NCBI GenBank assembly: GCA_018823025.1
Contig: JAHJJI010000077.1
Location: 1 to 57,908 of the forward strand
DNA: 57,908 nt
Direction: 5' to 3'
Origin: Gammaproteobacteria bacterium
GTDB lineage: Bacteria; Pseudomonadota; Gammaproteobacteria; Burkholderiales; Sulfuricellaceae
This document shows, piece after piece, positions 1 through 7,844 of this stretch; within the stretch, counting starts at the first letter, position 1, and the number at the start of each line of letters is the position of its first letter. The translations under genes and the position numbers were made by a program. The notes beneath the pieces are model-generated. The model saw only the letters and a program-made list of their open reading frames with translations, was not told the origin of the DNA and searched no databases.

Positions 1-746
1 CCCACCACCAGATCCTGCAAATTTTCAATTTTGGTGGTGCGCCCGATATTGCGGATCAGGTATTCCTGCGCCTGCGATTCGAGGAAGCCGCCGCTGGTGT
101 TGCTGGCGAAATTCTTCAGCGTCGCTTCCATCTGTTCCAGCGAGATGCCCAAGCGGTCGAGATTGGCCGGGTCAGGCGTAACGCGGTACTGCTTCACCTC
201 GCCGCCGATGGGGATGACCTGCGATACGCCGGGAATCGTTAGCAGACGCGGTCGCACCACCCAGTCGGCGAGTTCCCTTGCCTGCATCGGGTTCGCCTTA
301 GCGGGATCAACGGTCATGGCGATCAGCATGATTTCGCCCATGATGGAGCTAATCGGCCCCATCTGCGGCGTGATTCCGGCGGGAATCTGCTCCTTGACCA
401 AGGACAGGCGCTCCGCGATCTGCTGGCGGTTGCGGTAGATGTCCGTGCCCCAATCGAACTCCACGTACACGACGGACAGCCCGATGCCGGAAACCGAGCG
501 CACGCGGGTCACGCCCGGCAGTCCGTTCATGGCGGTCTCGATAGGGAAAGAAATGAGCTGTTCCACTTCCTCCGGCGCCATGCCAGCAGCCTCGGTCATC
601 AGCGTCACGGTAGGTTTGTTGAGGTCGGGAAACACGTCCACCGGCAACTGCTTCAGGCTGAGCATGCCGTACACCAGCAGCAGGATCGCCACTGCGACTA
701 CAAATAGACGCTGGCTCAGACTGGAATGAATGATTGCTTTAAACAT
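1..746 (-). CDS. CusA/CzcA-family RND metal efflux pump, N-terminal part (cut by window edge)
   Basis: This is the inner-membrane pump of a tripartite heavy-metal efflux system; only the first 248 residues or so are present and the gene runs off the left edge. The protein opens with a transmembrane helix ([15 protein letters not shown]), then the first periplasmic segment with the family phrases [25 protein letters not shown] and [15 protein letters not shown]. The transport signature in TM4 is not in the window, so the substrate cannot be read from it. The start ATG lies 9 bases after the stop of the adaptor gene upstream. The CusF-like gene at the head of the operon makes copper or silver the likely substrate (inference). 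Confidence 0.9.
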   Translation of the reverse strand, partial: MFKAIIHSSLSQRLFVVAVAILLLVYGMLSLKQLPVDVFPDLNKPTVTLMTEAAGMAPEEVEQLISFPIETAMNGLPGVTRVRSVSGIGLSVVYVEFDWGTDIYRNRQQIAERLSLVKEQIPAGITPQMGPISSIMGEIMLIAMTVDPAKANPMQARELADWVVRPRLLTIPGVSQVIPIGGEVKQYRVTPDPANLDRLGISLEQMEATLKNFASNTSGGFLESQAQEYLIRNIGRTTKIENLQDLVV

Positions 747-755
747 GTCTGCCTC

Positions 756-2525
756 TTAGCGTATCTGTGTAAGCAGCGCCGCGCCCTGCGTCACCACCCG
801 GTCGCCGTCATGAAGCCCCTCCACTACCGCGACTGTATTGGCGTCCAGCGGCTGCACCTTCACTTTTTGCGGCACGAAGCGCTCGGCGGAGGCGTGCAGC
901 CACACGATGGCTTCCCCGCTGCTGTTTTTCATCACGCTGCCTTGCGGCACGGGAATGCCGTGGATGGTTTGCCGGGTCTGGACAAACACCTTCACCGGCT
1001 GGCCCACGCCCAACGGGGGGAAAGGCGGTTTGACGGCGAACTGCATGGGCAGCGCCTGTTCGCGCAGTTGATAGCTTAGTCCAATGAACGCCAGCGCCAA
1101 TGGCTGGTTGCTGGCGGTCACGCCGGATGCGCCCGCCACCTGCCCGGCCAGCGCGGTGTCGTAGGCGATGGCCTCCACCCGGAGCCTGGATGGATCAATC
1201 ACTTCAAATAAGACTTCCCTGGCTTCCACCATTTGGCCCGCGACCACGTCGGCCCGGCTGATCACGCCGGAAACCGGCGCACGCAGGGCTTCTCTCTGAA
1301 ACAAGCTACCCGCCACAGCAGCCTTGCGTGCCTTGAGGCTGGCCGCATCGGCCCGCGCCGCGTCAATCTCCTTTTGCGGCAAGCTGCCCACCAGTTGCGT
1401 CAACCGCTCTGCGCGCTTTTCGGCTAGCCCGAGACTGCTGCTCAACTCGGCCAGTTGTGCCTGCTGATTGCCTTTCTCGATGTTGCTGGCGGCGGGTTCG
1501 ATGTAGGCTAAGATATGCCCTTTGCCCACCTTCATGCCCAAAGTGGGGAAGCCGCCGGCGGGCGCGGCAATGCGCCCTGACTGACTGGACTGTACGCGCC
1601 CGCTGAAATTCGGGTCGGCACTGATATGACCGTTGAGCTCCACTGTTTTGGCGATGTCGCGCTGCTCGCCCAGCACGGTGCGGATGCCTAGCAGCCGTTG
1701 CACGGGCTTGGGCGCGAAAATGCTGCCGTCTGGCAAGCGCACGGGGGAAGCCTGCGCGGTGGTCGGCACGTTGCTTACCGCCGTAGCAGCGGGCGCGGCT
1801 TTGGATTTTTCGCCATGATCTTCGTCTCCGTGCGCGAAGCTTGGATTGCCGTGCCCGCCGAGCATGAAAGCTGCAAATAGGGGCAACGCTACAACCGTAA
1901 CGCCCTTACGGCGGCGCAAGAGCTTGAACAGCACTGCCAGCAGGATAGCCGCCGCGCCACCGCCAGCCGTCCACTTCGCGGTATCGAGCCATGTGCGCCG
2001 ATGGGCTTCGGATTTCGTACCGGGAACTTCCAGGGAGCCGATGAGCAGGTCTTCCAGCCCGTTCGCTTCCACGCTCACCACGACTTCATGCTTGCCGGGC
2101 TGCTTGAGCCAGTCTGCGACGACCGTATAGCTGCCGTCGTCTGCCGCTTTTGCCTGAACCTTGCGCCCGTTGCTTTCCAGTTCGATCGTGGCGTTGCGGA
2201 TCGGCTCGTTGCTGGCGTAGCGGTCGGCATAGAGGGTGAGCTTGCCGTCTCGAAGTATTCCCAACAGCTCCACGTCCGGTGATTTCAATTCCAGCCGAGG
2301 CCCGGATGCAGGCAAGCTGACCACCGTCTTGGCCTCGTCGCCGTGGTCTTCGCCGCCGTGGGCAAAGGCGAACGACGGCAAAATCATGAGAACCAGCGCC
2401 AAGACCAATGCTGTTGACCTTGGCCGGTCGTGGTGAGCCTGTCGAACCACACAGCCCTTCGATCCTTCGACATGCTCAGGGCTCAGGGCGAACGGTTGAG
2501 AGAAACCAATATTGAATACGATCAC
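756..2525 (-). CDS. RND efflux periplasmic adaptor (CusB/HlyD type) with extra N-terminal module
   Basis: This is the membrane-fusion protein linking the pump to the TolC channel. The C-terminal 330 residues are the adaptor proper (barrel-sandwich, coiled-coil hairpin, RVEAIAYDT beta-barrel region). The N-terminal 250 residues are unusual: a signal peptide ending SFAFA, a His/Asp-rich stretch HGGEDHGDE, a beta-rich domain, a TM helix (AAAILLAVLFKLL), then a second hydrophobic segment followed again by AHGDEDHGEKS. At 589 residues it is longer than usual adaptors (about 400-500). Start is a GTG with AAGGAG seven bases upstream, overlapping the TolC stop (GTGA). Residues 12-36 are encoded by a dispersed repeat. 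It could be a fusion of two once separate exported proteins. Confidence 0.9.
   Translation of the reverse strand: MIVFNIGFSQPFALSPEHVEGSKGCVVRQAHHDRPRSTALVLALVLMILPSFAFAHGGEDHGDEAKTVVSLPASGPRLELKSPDVELLGILRDGKLTLYADRYASNEPIRNATIELESNGRKVQAKAADDGSYTVVADWLKQPGKHEVVVSVEANGLEDLLIGSLEVPGTKSEAHRRTWLDTAKWTAGGGAAAILLAVLFKLLRRRKGVTVVALPLFAAFMLGGHGNPSFAHGDEDHGEKSKAAPAATAVSNVPTTAQASPVRLPDGSIFAPKPVQRLLGIRTVLGEQRDIAKTVELNGHISADPNFSGRVQSSQSGRIAAPAGGFPTLGMKVGKGHILAYIEPAASNIEKGNQQAQLAELSSSLGLAEKRAERLTQLVGSLPQKEIDAARADAASLKARKAAVAGSLFQREALRAPVSGVISRADVVAGQMVEAREVLFEVIDPSRLRVEAIAYDTALAGQVAGASGVTASNQPLALAFIGLSYQLREQALPMQFAVKPPFPPLGVGQPVKVFVQTRQTIHGIPVPQGSVMKNSSGEAIVWLHASAERFVPQKVKVQPLDANTVAVVEGLHDGDRVVTQGAALLTQIR
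2425..2495. repeat. Dispersed palindromic repeat read in frame inside the adaptor gene
   Basis: The stretch contains GTGAGCCTGTCGAACCAC and TTCGACATGCTCAGGGC, an inverted pair of the TTCGACA-GCTC type found scattered between genes in many proteobacteria. Here it lies inside the adaptor coding frame, between the start codon and the hydrophobic core of the signal peptide. A half copy is at 26744-26766. Confidence 0.7.
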
Positions 2526-3709
2526 GGCAATACTCCTTGCGCTTGATTGAGGCGGGCGTGGGCCAGCGCCTGTGCGATTTCCTGTTGGTTGTTTGCCTGC
2601 TCTGCTTCAAAGGCGGCAGCCTTGGCGCGTAACAGGGTAAACAGGTCGGATTCGCCGAGGTTGAAGGATTTCTGGATCAGTTCAAGGTTTTCCCGCGCCG
2701 CTGCACGCTGCTGCCGCGCCAGATCCAGCAGTTGATCGGCGGCTTGCAAGGCTTGCTCAGCTTGCAGTCTCTGGTATTCCAGCGTGAACCGGACGCGGGT
2801 GTATTCGCTGTGCGCTCCGGTGAGGGCGGTTTGGGCGGCGCTGATCAGCGGCAGGTTGCGCGCTTCGGTGGATAAGGGCAGGCGCAGGGAGATGGCCACG
2901 GTGCTGGCGTAGGGGTCGTTCAGGTTGCCGCGCTCCCGGCGCGTGCTGAGTTCGATCTCGGGATTGTCGCGACGCGAGTTCGAAGCCACGCGCACTTGCG
3001 CCTGCGCCGCTTCGATGGCCTGGCGCGCCTCTTCCAGCAACGGATGATCGTCTGGCAAGGACTTCGGCTGCGCGCTTTCCGAGATATCGTCGGGCAATGC
3101 CGTCGTGCCGGTGAGGGTGGCATAGGCTTGCTGTGCCTGGAATAGCCGATTGCGGCTGTGCAAAATCGCTGCCTGCGCGGTGCGCCATTCATTCTGCGCC
3201 AGATTCAGGTCGGTCTTGGCCATCTCCCCTGCCCGAACCCGCCTGACGACATCTTCCGCCAGTTTTTTCGCGCTTAGCGCGCGTTCTTCGTCGAGCCGGG
3301 TTTGGGCTTGGGCCTGGCGCACCTGCCAGATTGCTTCGCGCAGCTCCCCCGCCAGTTTCAGGCGCAGTGCACGGATATTGGCTTCCAGGCCATCCTTGCC
3401 GGCTTGCGCCTGGCGTTGCCGCGCGTCGCGCTGGCCGGGCAGCCAGACGGGCAGGGCGATGCCGGCTTCCCATTCGCGCTTGCCGGCGTTGCTGTTCCAC
3501 TGGTCGCCACGATGGCCCAGGATGACGGCGGGCGCGCCGGGCAGCAGGCTGTTCGCGGCGACGGTCTGAGCATCGCTTTCCGCGCGCCTTGCCTCAAGGG
3601 TTTGCGCCTGGGGGCTGTTTTCCCAGGCTTGGTCCAGCGCTGTGCGCAGGCTGGCGGAGTAAACGGGTTGCGTGAGCAGCAAGCCTAAAATCAACAAGGT
3701 GTGTCGCAT
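2522..3709 (-). CDS. TolC-family outer-membrane efflux channel
   Basis: This is the outer-membrane channel of the Cus-like system. A signal peptide (HTLLILGLLLTQPVYSA) leads into a Gln/Ala-rich alpha-helical protein with the two TolC-type repeats; 395 residues is close to the usual CusC/CzcC length. The ATG at 3709 is preferred to the upstream TTG because GAGG sits five bases ahead of it. Its stop overlaps the adaptor start, so the two are probably translationally coupled. Order F-C-B-A from the promoter matches cus operons. Confidence 0.9.
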   Translation of the reverse strand: MRHTLLILGLLLTQPVYSASLRTALDQAWENSPQAQTLEARRAESDAQTVAANSLLPGAPAVILGHRGDQWNSNAGKREWEAGIALPVWLPGQRDARQRQAQAGKDGLEANIRALRLKLAGELREAIWQVRQAQAQTRLDEERALSAKKLAEDVVRRVRAGEMAKTDLNLAQNEWRTAQAAILHSRNRLFQAQQAYATLTGTTALPDDISESAQPKSLPDDHPLLEEARQAIEAAQAQVRVASNSRRDNPEIELSTRRERGNLNDPYASTVAISLRLPLSTEARNLPLISAAQTALTGAHSEYTRVRFTLEYQRLQAEQALQAADQLLDLARQQRAAARENLELIQKSFNLGESDLFTLLRAKAAAFEAEQANNQQEIAQALAHARLNQAQGVLP

Positions 3710-3723
3710 GATGTCCTCGGGTT

Positions 3724-4071
3724 TCAATACGTGGACGCGTTCACGCTGACGATGACGGCCTTGCCGCCCTCGCGTTTAAACGCGAACGCCACTTTTTCAC
3801 CCGCCTTGAGGCGGCTGAATAGTTCTTTGTCGCCCACGACGAATGGCATGGTCATGGCTGGCCACTTCAATGCCTGGATAGCTTGGTGGGCGATAGTGAC
3901 TGAACCGCTGGCCGGGTCTGTCCTCTGCACCATGCCGACAGCCATGAAGGTTGAGGATTGCGCCTCCGTCTGCGCCATGGCTTTCATGTGCTGACCGTGC
4001 CCCTCGTCAGCCAAGGCCGCACCAGCCAGCAGGAGGGAAGCGCTCAGGGTCGAAATCAATAGTTTTTTCAT
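3724..4071 (-). CDS. cusF: CusF-like periplasmic copper/silver chaperone
   Basis: This small exported protein (115 residues) hands Cu(I)/Ag(I) to the RND system in the periplasm. It has a signal peptide (LLISTLSASLLLAGAALA) and the CusF OB-fold signature: the run HQAIQALKWPAMTM contains the ligand set known for CusF, one His, the cation-pi Trp and two Met. An extra His/Met-rich stretch DEGHGQHMKAM follows the signal peptide. The ATG at 4071 is chosen over a longer frame because GGAG precedes it and it starts the signal peptide. It is the first gene after the metal-box promoter at 4131-4193, so it is probably copper induced. Confidence 0.88.
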   Translation of the reverse strand: MKKLLISTLSASLLLAGAALADEGHGQHMKAMAQTEAQSSTFMAVGMVQRTDPASGSVTIAHQAIQALKWPAMTMPFVVGDKELFSRLKAGEKVAFAFKREGGKAVIVSVNASTY

Positions 4072-4130
4072 GGCGAACTCCGTATAAAACGATCGGTCGG
4101 GTAACACACAGCCTTGCGGGCACCCGAGTC

Positions 4131-4193
4131 ATGGGGCCATCGTAGGCCTCGCGTGCCTACGCCAAGCTGACCGGAAAATTACAATTCTGTAAT
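4131..4193 (-). promoter_or_regulatory. Metal-responsive promoter with CusR/CopR-like box (copy 1)
   Basis: ATTACA-ATTC-TGTAAT at 4178-4193 is a perfect inverted repeat of the kind bound by CusR/CopR/CzcR-type OmpR regulators. It is followed on the minus strand by GGTCAGCTTGGCGTAGG and a -10-like TACGAT, pointing at cusF. Two related elements lie at 7756-7828 and 51658-51744. Binding by the response regulator at 51775 is inferred. The rest of the gap to 4381 shows nothing clear. Confidence 0.65.
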
Positions 4194-4381
4194 CGCCACG
4201 GGGTGGCCACGTGGAAGGGGGTGGATTTTTGCGATTTCCTGCCCTCCGCACATCAACTGCGCGCCATGATATAAACCCCCGGCGCAATCGGCTGGACGTT
4301 GCGCCATGTGAAGGAAAATTTCCCCACGCGGTTGGCGCTCCCCTTGAGCAGGCAACTGTCCCGCCGCATTTAGAGGATAAG

Positions 4382-5350
4382 TTAGGAAGATAGATTGGAA
4401 TTGGATAAGAGTGAATTCGTTTCTCGCCGCGCGATCGATCCGGCGGCATTGGCTGCTCTTGTTCCCTTATAAGGAAACAAGTCTTTCCTGGCCACAAGCA
4501 GAAGCGAGCCACCCGCTGAAAAGGAAAGGCCGATCCTGATTGCCATTCGCTCCAGACCAAGGACCCATCCCAGGAGTTTGTTGATGGGTTTGCTTATCCT
4601 GAACCCTTTATCGATGGGATTTTCCGTCTGCTCGTGTCTGCGTTGCATGAACCGGGAAAGCATCATCAGCGGCAGCAGTAGCGAGACGAATGACGTAACA
4701 CGCTCGACCTCGAAGCCCGCCCCTTCGACCTTGCGCAACAGTTCCTTGCGGGTATACCGCCGCTTGTGGTGAGCGTATTCATCGGTTCGGCTCCATAGAA
4801 ATGGATGCTGCGGCACCGTCACAACAATCCCGCCGCCCGGCTTGCAGGCGCTGAACATTTGACGCAATGCTCGTTCGTCGTCGTCAATATGTTCCAGGAC
4901 ATCGAACGCACCGATAATGTCGAACTCTTCCCGGAATGGAATATTCGTTGCGTCCATCTGGTACAGATCAGCATCGGGAATGCGTTTTGCCGCGTAAGCA
5001 AGACCATGTAAAAAAGCGTCCCCACCACTGAGCCTTAATCCCGGAAAATTCCGCCCAACCTCCGATAGCACGCCGCCGTTTCCACAACCGATTTCCAGCA
5101 TATTGCGCGCATTGGCAAAGCTTGCCATGATGGCATCGCCAATGATCTTGTTGCGTCCCACAAACCAAAAATGGCTTGCCTCAATTTCCGCATACTGCTC
5201 GAACAAGGCAGGATTGAATCCGTCGTTTTGCGTCGCAATCTGCGGTGCAAGCGTAATGAAATCTTCCACCCGGGCGGGGCTGTGACCGCACCGCGGACAA
5301 CGCCAATTGTTGGCGACAAAATGCTTTTGACATTCCAAACAAATCTTCAT
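4382..5350 (-). CDS. SAM-dependent class I methyltransferase with N-terminal zinc ribbon
   Basis: The protein begins with a four-Cys zinc-ribbon-like motif (CLECQKHF...CPRCGH), then a Rossmann methyltransferase: motif I LEIGCGNGGVL near residue 85, acidic residue in SGGDAF, and FDVLEHIDDDERAL typical of the Methyltransf_11/UbiE-like group. A hydrophobic stretch (FVSLLLPLMMLSRFM) and a second near the C-terminus suggest membrane association. The last 30 residues are low in recognisable structure. GGGGGAG lies five bases before the ATG. Its substrate is unknown and nothing in the sequence ties it to metal resistance except its position. Confidence 0.8.
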   Translation of the reverse strand: MKICLECQKHFVANNWRCPRCGHSPARVEDFITLAPQIATQNDGFNPALFEQYAEIEASHFWFVGRNKIIGDAIMASFANARNMLEIGCGNGGVLSEVGRNFPGLRLSGGDAFLHGLAYAAKRIPDADLYQMDATNIPFREEFDIIGAFDVLEHIDDDERALRQMFSACKPGGGIVVTVPQHPFLWSRTDEYAHHKRRYTRKELLRKVEGAGFEVERVTSFVSLLLPLMMLSRFMQRRHEQTENPIDKGFRISKPINKLLGWVLGLERMAIRIGLSFSAGGSLLLVARKDLFPYKGTRAANAAGSIARRETNSLLSNSNLSS

Positions 5351-5453
5351 GTGACTCCCCCAATAAATTCATGGTCCAGTGCGCAAAGCGCATTCGAAGG
5401 GGGAAAGAAGCAGCCATTTAACCCAATGGACAAAAAAAGTCGATTGATGGTGG

Positions 5454-5945
5454 CTAACTGGCCGTAACTCGCCCCTCACGCAAGAAGCCCATGGCTGTGG
5501 GAGGGGCGTTTGGCCATAACGGAGTGATCAGATGTAGCCGAGGCAGGCCAGGCGGAGCAGTGGGCGGCAAAGTCCACCTCGACGGGGGTGTTCCTGCGGA
5601 AATACCCGCAAATGGAATTGGCGTCAGCGCTGGAACACAATGAGCTGGGGTACCGCCACCCCATTTTTTGAGCGAGGCTACTGAAACTTGTTGCGGGACA
5701 GCGCAGCAATCTGGATCTTCTGGTGTTTCTTCAGGGTCGTCGTGGTGCGAAACAGTTTGCGAGGCAATCGAATGGGAATGGCTATCCTGACCATAAGGGC
5801 CGAAACCTTGGAAGGAACACATACCAAGGTACAACACCCATGCGAAAATAACCGCCCAAGCTGTTGCTGCGGAAGCTGTGCCGCTGAAACGCCGCAGGCT
5901 GATAAAATCGGAAGCCACGTTCACACTATTGTCTCTTTGATTCAC
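5454..5945 (-). CDS. Small exported or membrane protein of unknown function
   Basis: No family recognised. There is one N-terminal hydrophobic segment (AWAVIFAWVLYLGMC), then a His/Asp/Glu/Pro-rich linker (SHSHSIASQ, HHDDPEETPEDPDCC) and a Pro-rich C-terminal half. The adjacent Cys pair and the His cluster could bind metal. The start is a GTG with AAGGA seven bases upstream, inside the end of the cytochrome gene (20-base overlap), so it is likely co-translated with it. The C-terminal half has biased composition and could be poorly conserved. Confidence 0.5.
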   Translation of the reverse strand: MNQRDNSVNVASDFISLRRFSGTASAATAWAVIFAWVLYLGMCSFQGFGPYGQDSHSHSIASQTVSHHDDPEETPEDPDCCAVPQQVSVASLKKWGGGTPAHCVPALTPIPFAGISAGTPPSRWTLPPTAPPGLPRLHLITPLWPNAPPTAMGFLREGRVTAS

Positions 5946-6417
5946 GGTCTATCCTTGCCCATACGGTGCGAACTTCTGGCGGCCACAAGGACTGGAACCA
6001 CGCAATGACTCCCTCGATCTCCTGATCGCTCAGCTTGCCTTGCCAGGCCGGCATGTTCCCCTTCCCACCCGGGCTACCGTTCTTGATTACCTGGACAAGG
6101 GCGGCCTTGGGATGATGCCAGTCGTGGCCGGTTCCGTTGAGAGGCGGAGGTGGGAATTTTCCATCCATACCCAATTTCCGCCAGTCTGGGTGGCCCTCCG
6201 CCAGCCTTCCGTGACAAACGGCACAGTTCTGTTGGAAAACCCGTTGTCCACGTCTCAACCGTGCAGCGTCATGGAACCCCACCGTCGGCCGAGCCGAGGT
6301 GAAGGCAGGCGCCTCAACAGACTTGGCCTGTGTGAACTTGCCATCTAACGACGCGTCTCGCGTGCCCTTAGGATTTACAAGCATGGCAACCGCCAAGATG
6401 AGCAATAATTCATTCAT
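5926..6417 (-). CDS. Monoheme class I cytochrome c
   Basis: This is an exported cytochrome c (163 residues). It has a hydrophobic N-terminal segment (LLLILAVAMLV), one heme site CAVCH near residue 68, and the distal Met in GNMPAW, followed by the C-terminal helix EIEGVIAWFQSLWP. These are the standard features of small c-type cytochromes of the CccA/cytochrome_CBB3 kind. It sits among metal-resistance genes; a periplasmic electron-transfer role, perhaps with a copper-linked redox step, is inference only. Part of its N-terminal region recurs as a remnant at 6635-6665. Confidence 0.85.
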   Translation of the reverse strand: MNELLLILAVAMLVNPKGTRDASLDGKFTQAKSVEAPAFTSARPTVGFHDAARLRRGQRVFQQNCAVCHGRLAEGHPDWRKLGMDGKFPPPPLNGTGHDWHHPKAALVQVIKNGSPGGKGNMPAWQGKLSDQEIEGVIAWFQSLWPPEVRTVWARIDRESKRQ

Positions 6418-6453
6418 CACATGGTTACGTCGGGCAGAATTAGGTTTGCAAAA

Positions 6454-6485
6454 GGGCGGCGCGAGATCGCTGCCTCGCGCCGCCC
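6454..6485 (-). terminator. Strong hairpin, probable intrinsic terminator
   Basis: GGGCGGCGCGAG and CTCGCGCCGCCC form a perfect 12-bp stem with an 8-base loop. On the minus strand it is followed by TTTTGC, so it could end transcription coming from the FlgB-like gene before the cytochrome gene. Confidence 0.55.
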
Positions 6486-6489
6486 GGCT

Positions 6490-6670
6490 ATTTTATGAAT
6501 TCAGTTCTTTGTTGGCACAATTCGCGTGATGCGAAAGCCATCTGCCGCCTTAAAAATTTCGAAGCCCACCTTCATACCCGTATTTACCCAGGTAAGGGAG
6601 GGTTGCCTTGGGCCTCATCGTCAGACGCGCCGAAGTGAAGGCAGGAGCCCCAACAAACTTCGAAATAACG
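6490..6670 (-). pseudogene. Degraded gene remnants between the FlgB-like and cytochrome genes
   Basis: Read on the minus strand, the part nearest 6665 encodes KFVGAPAFTSAR, closely matching EAPAFTSAR in the N-terminal region of the neighbouring cytochrome c. After a frame change the stretch ends in MKVGFEIFKAADGFRITRI and a few more residues before a stop at about 6494. No intact gene spans the region. It looks like fused scraps of a duplicated cytochrome gene and of an unidentified gene. Confidence 0.4.
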
Positions 6671-7288
6671 TCAGTAAGGCAGGTTCTTTAGCAACTCCGC
6701 CATGTCCTTGTAGTGCCCACCCACCCGATCCATGGAGAACTGGTACATCAATGCGTTCTCGGTGAATTTGGCCCTCTCCACATCCATTTCAACGGTATTG
6801 CCATCGATACTGGCCTGTTGTGGAACAGGGTATTTCAGAGGGATGCTGGAATATTGTGTTGGCGCTTGAGTGGATAGGTGCCCTGCGGCGGTCGTCGACA
6901 ATTTCACAGCGCCCCCTTGCATCGTCGTCCGTGCAATACGCAATGCCGCCTGAAAATCCATATCGACCGCCTTATAGCCGGGCGTATCCGCATTTGCGAT
7001 ATTCGATGCCAGGAGCTGCTGGCGATAGCCTCGTAATCCTAGCGCAACCTCATGAATGTCTTCGCCACCCTCTTGCTGCTGGCCCGCTAAGGGAATGTGC
7101 CTGGACCCATTGGCCGACGACGATGAATTAGCTGCTGTGGCCGCCTCTTGGGAAAGCGACGCATTGGCTAACGCAAGCCCATAAGAGGCAGAGAACGTCT
7201 GCGCTGTTCCCTGGCCGGCAGATTCTTTTCCGGCAGTCCTGGTAAGGCCGCCAGGGGTTACGCTGTCAATTCCATTTATCGGGCTCAT
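6671..7288 (-). CDS. Orphan FlgB-like protein (copy 1)
   Basis: The C-terminal 130 residues match the flagellar proximal-rod protein FlgB: GYRQQLLASNIANADTPGYK near residue 87, then QASIDGNTVEMDVERAKFTE and a C-terminal helix. FlgB is normally about 130-140 residues and lies with flgC-flgK; here it is 205 residues, with a Ser/Gly/Ala-rich N-terminal extension of some 75 residues, and no other flagellar gene is in the window. AAGGAGGT precedes the ATG. A close second copy is at 27208-27822, also inside a metal operon. It may have been recruited to a non-flagellar role (inference). Confidence 0.8.
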   Translation of the reverse strand: MSPINGIDSVTPGGLTRTAGKESAGQGTAQTFSASYGLALANASLSQEAATAANSSSSANGSRHIPLAGQQQEGGEDIHEVALGLRGYRQQLLASNIANADTPGYKAVDMDFQAALRIARTTMQGGAVKLSTTAAGHLSTQAPTQYSSIPLKYPVPQQASIDGNTVEMDVERAKFTENALMYQFSMDRVGGHYKDMAELLKNLPY

Positions 7289-7406
7289 GATCGACCTCCT
7301 TCAAACCATGGGAGTTGATGAGGGCTCTAAATCACGGCGTCATGGATCCGGCGGCGGTGCCGCCGGATCCATGACACCCCTTGGATTGTCGAATACCGCA
7401 CACCAG

Positions 7407-7697
7407 TTAACGTTGGTTAATCTGCCCTGTTGCTTCCAGGTACCAGGGTTCATCGAGGGTGGTCCTCGCCCCGGAACCGGGCTTCCCTTCCTTCTTCCCT
7501 GCGGCACCTTGCGTCATTTGCTGGTAGTGTGGGTCATCCAAAATAGTTCCCTGTGCCGCCTTGCCGCTTTTCTCGACGGCTTTACTTGGCGCCTGTGTCA
7601 TCTCGCGGTACCTGTCGTCGTCCGTCGCGTGGGCGGCGGAAATGGTGCCCAGGACGATCCCCAGGGTGGCGAGAGTCAAACGAATTGAGGTTTTCAT
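7407..7697 (-). CDS. Small exported protein with three degenerate repeats, behind a metal box
   Basis: No family recognised. A signal peptide (residues 1-24, ending AAHA) leads to a 72-residue mature protein with three related motifs about 28 residues apart: DDDRYREMTQ (26-35), LDDPHYQQMTQ (53-63) and LDEPWYLEATGQ (81-92). Linkers are Lys/Gly/Ala-rich. The Asp, His, Tyr and Met residues could bind metal, but no known metal motif is present. It is the first gene after the second metal box (7756-7828), so it is likely induced with the Cus-like operon. Confidence 0.7.
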   Translation of the reverse strand: MKTSIRLTLATLGIVLGTISAAHATDDDRYREMTQAPSKAVEKSGKAAQGTILDDPHYQQMTQGAAGKKEGKPGSGARTTLDEPWYLEATGQINQR

Positions 7698-7755
7698 GAT
7701 CGGTCTCCTTCAAATTGAGTAGGGCCCTTTCGGGCCGGCAACCCACCAGTGTCCT

Positions 7756-7828
7756 GATGGTGAAGCCCATCGTATGCCCCGCATGGCTACACCAAGCTGA
7801 CCGGAAAATTACATTTTGGTTATCTTCG
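7756..7828 (-). promoter_or_regulatory. Metal-responsive promoter with CusR/CopR-like box (copy 2)
   Basis: The box ATTACATTTTGGTTAT at 7808-7823 is identical to the one at 51708-51723. Sequence on both sides is also shared with the 51.7-kb element (TGATGGTGAAGCCCATC, AAGCTGACCGG). On the minus strand a -10-like TACGAT points to the small repeat protein at 7407-7697. Confidence 0.65.
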
Positions 7829-7844
7829 CCGAGCCGGCTGGCAG

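Noticed and set aside
4129-4560. Minus-strand frame upstream of the CusF-like gene
   Set aside because: It runs across the metal-box promoter and the end of the methyltransferase gene; its match to the frame at 7582-7848 only reflects the shared promoter DNA.
6671-7288. Flagellar gene cluster
   Set aside because: Only FlgB-like genes are present; no flgC, fliE or export genes were found.
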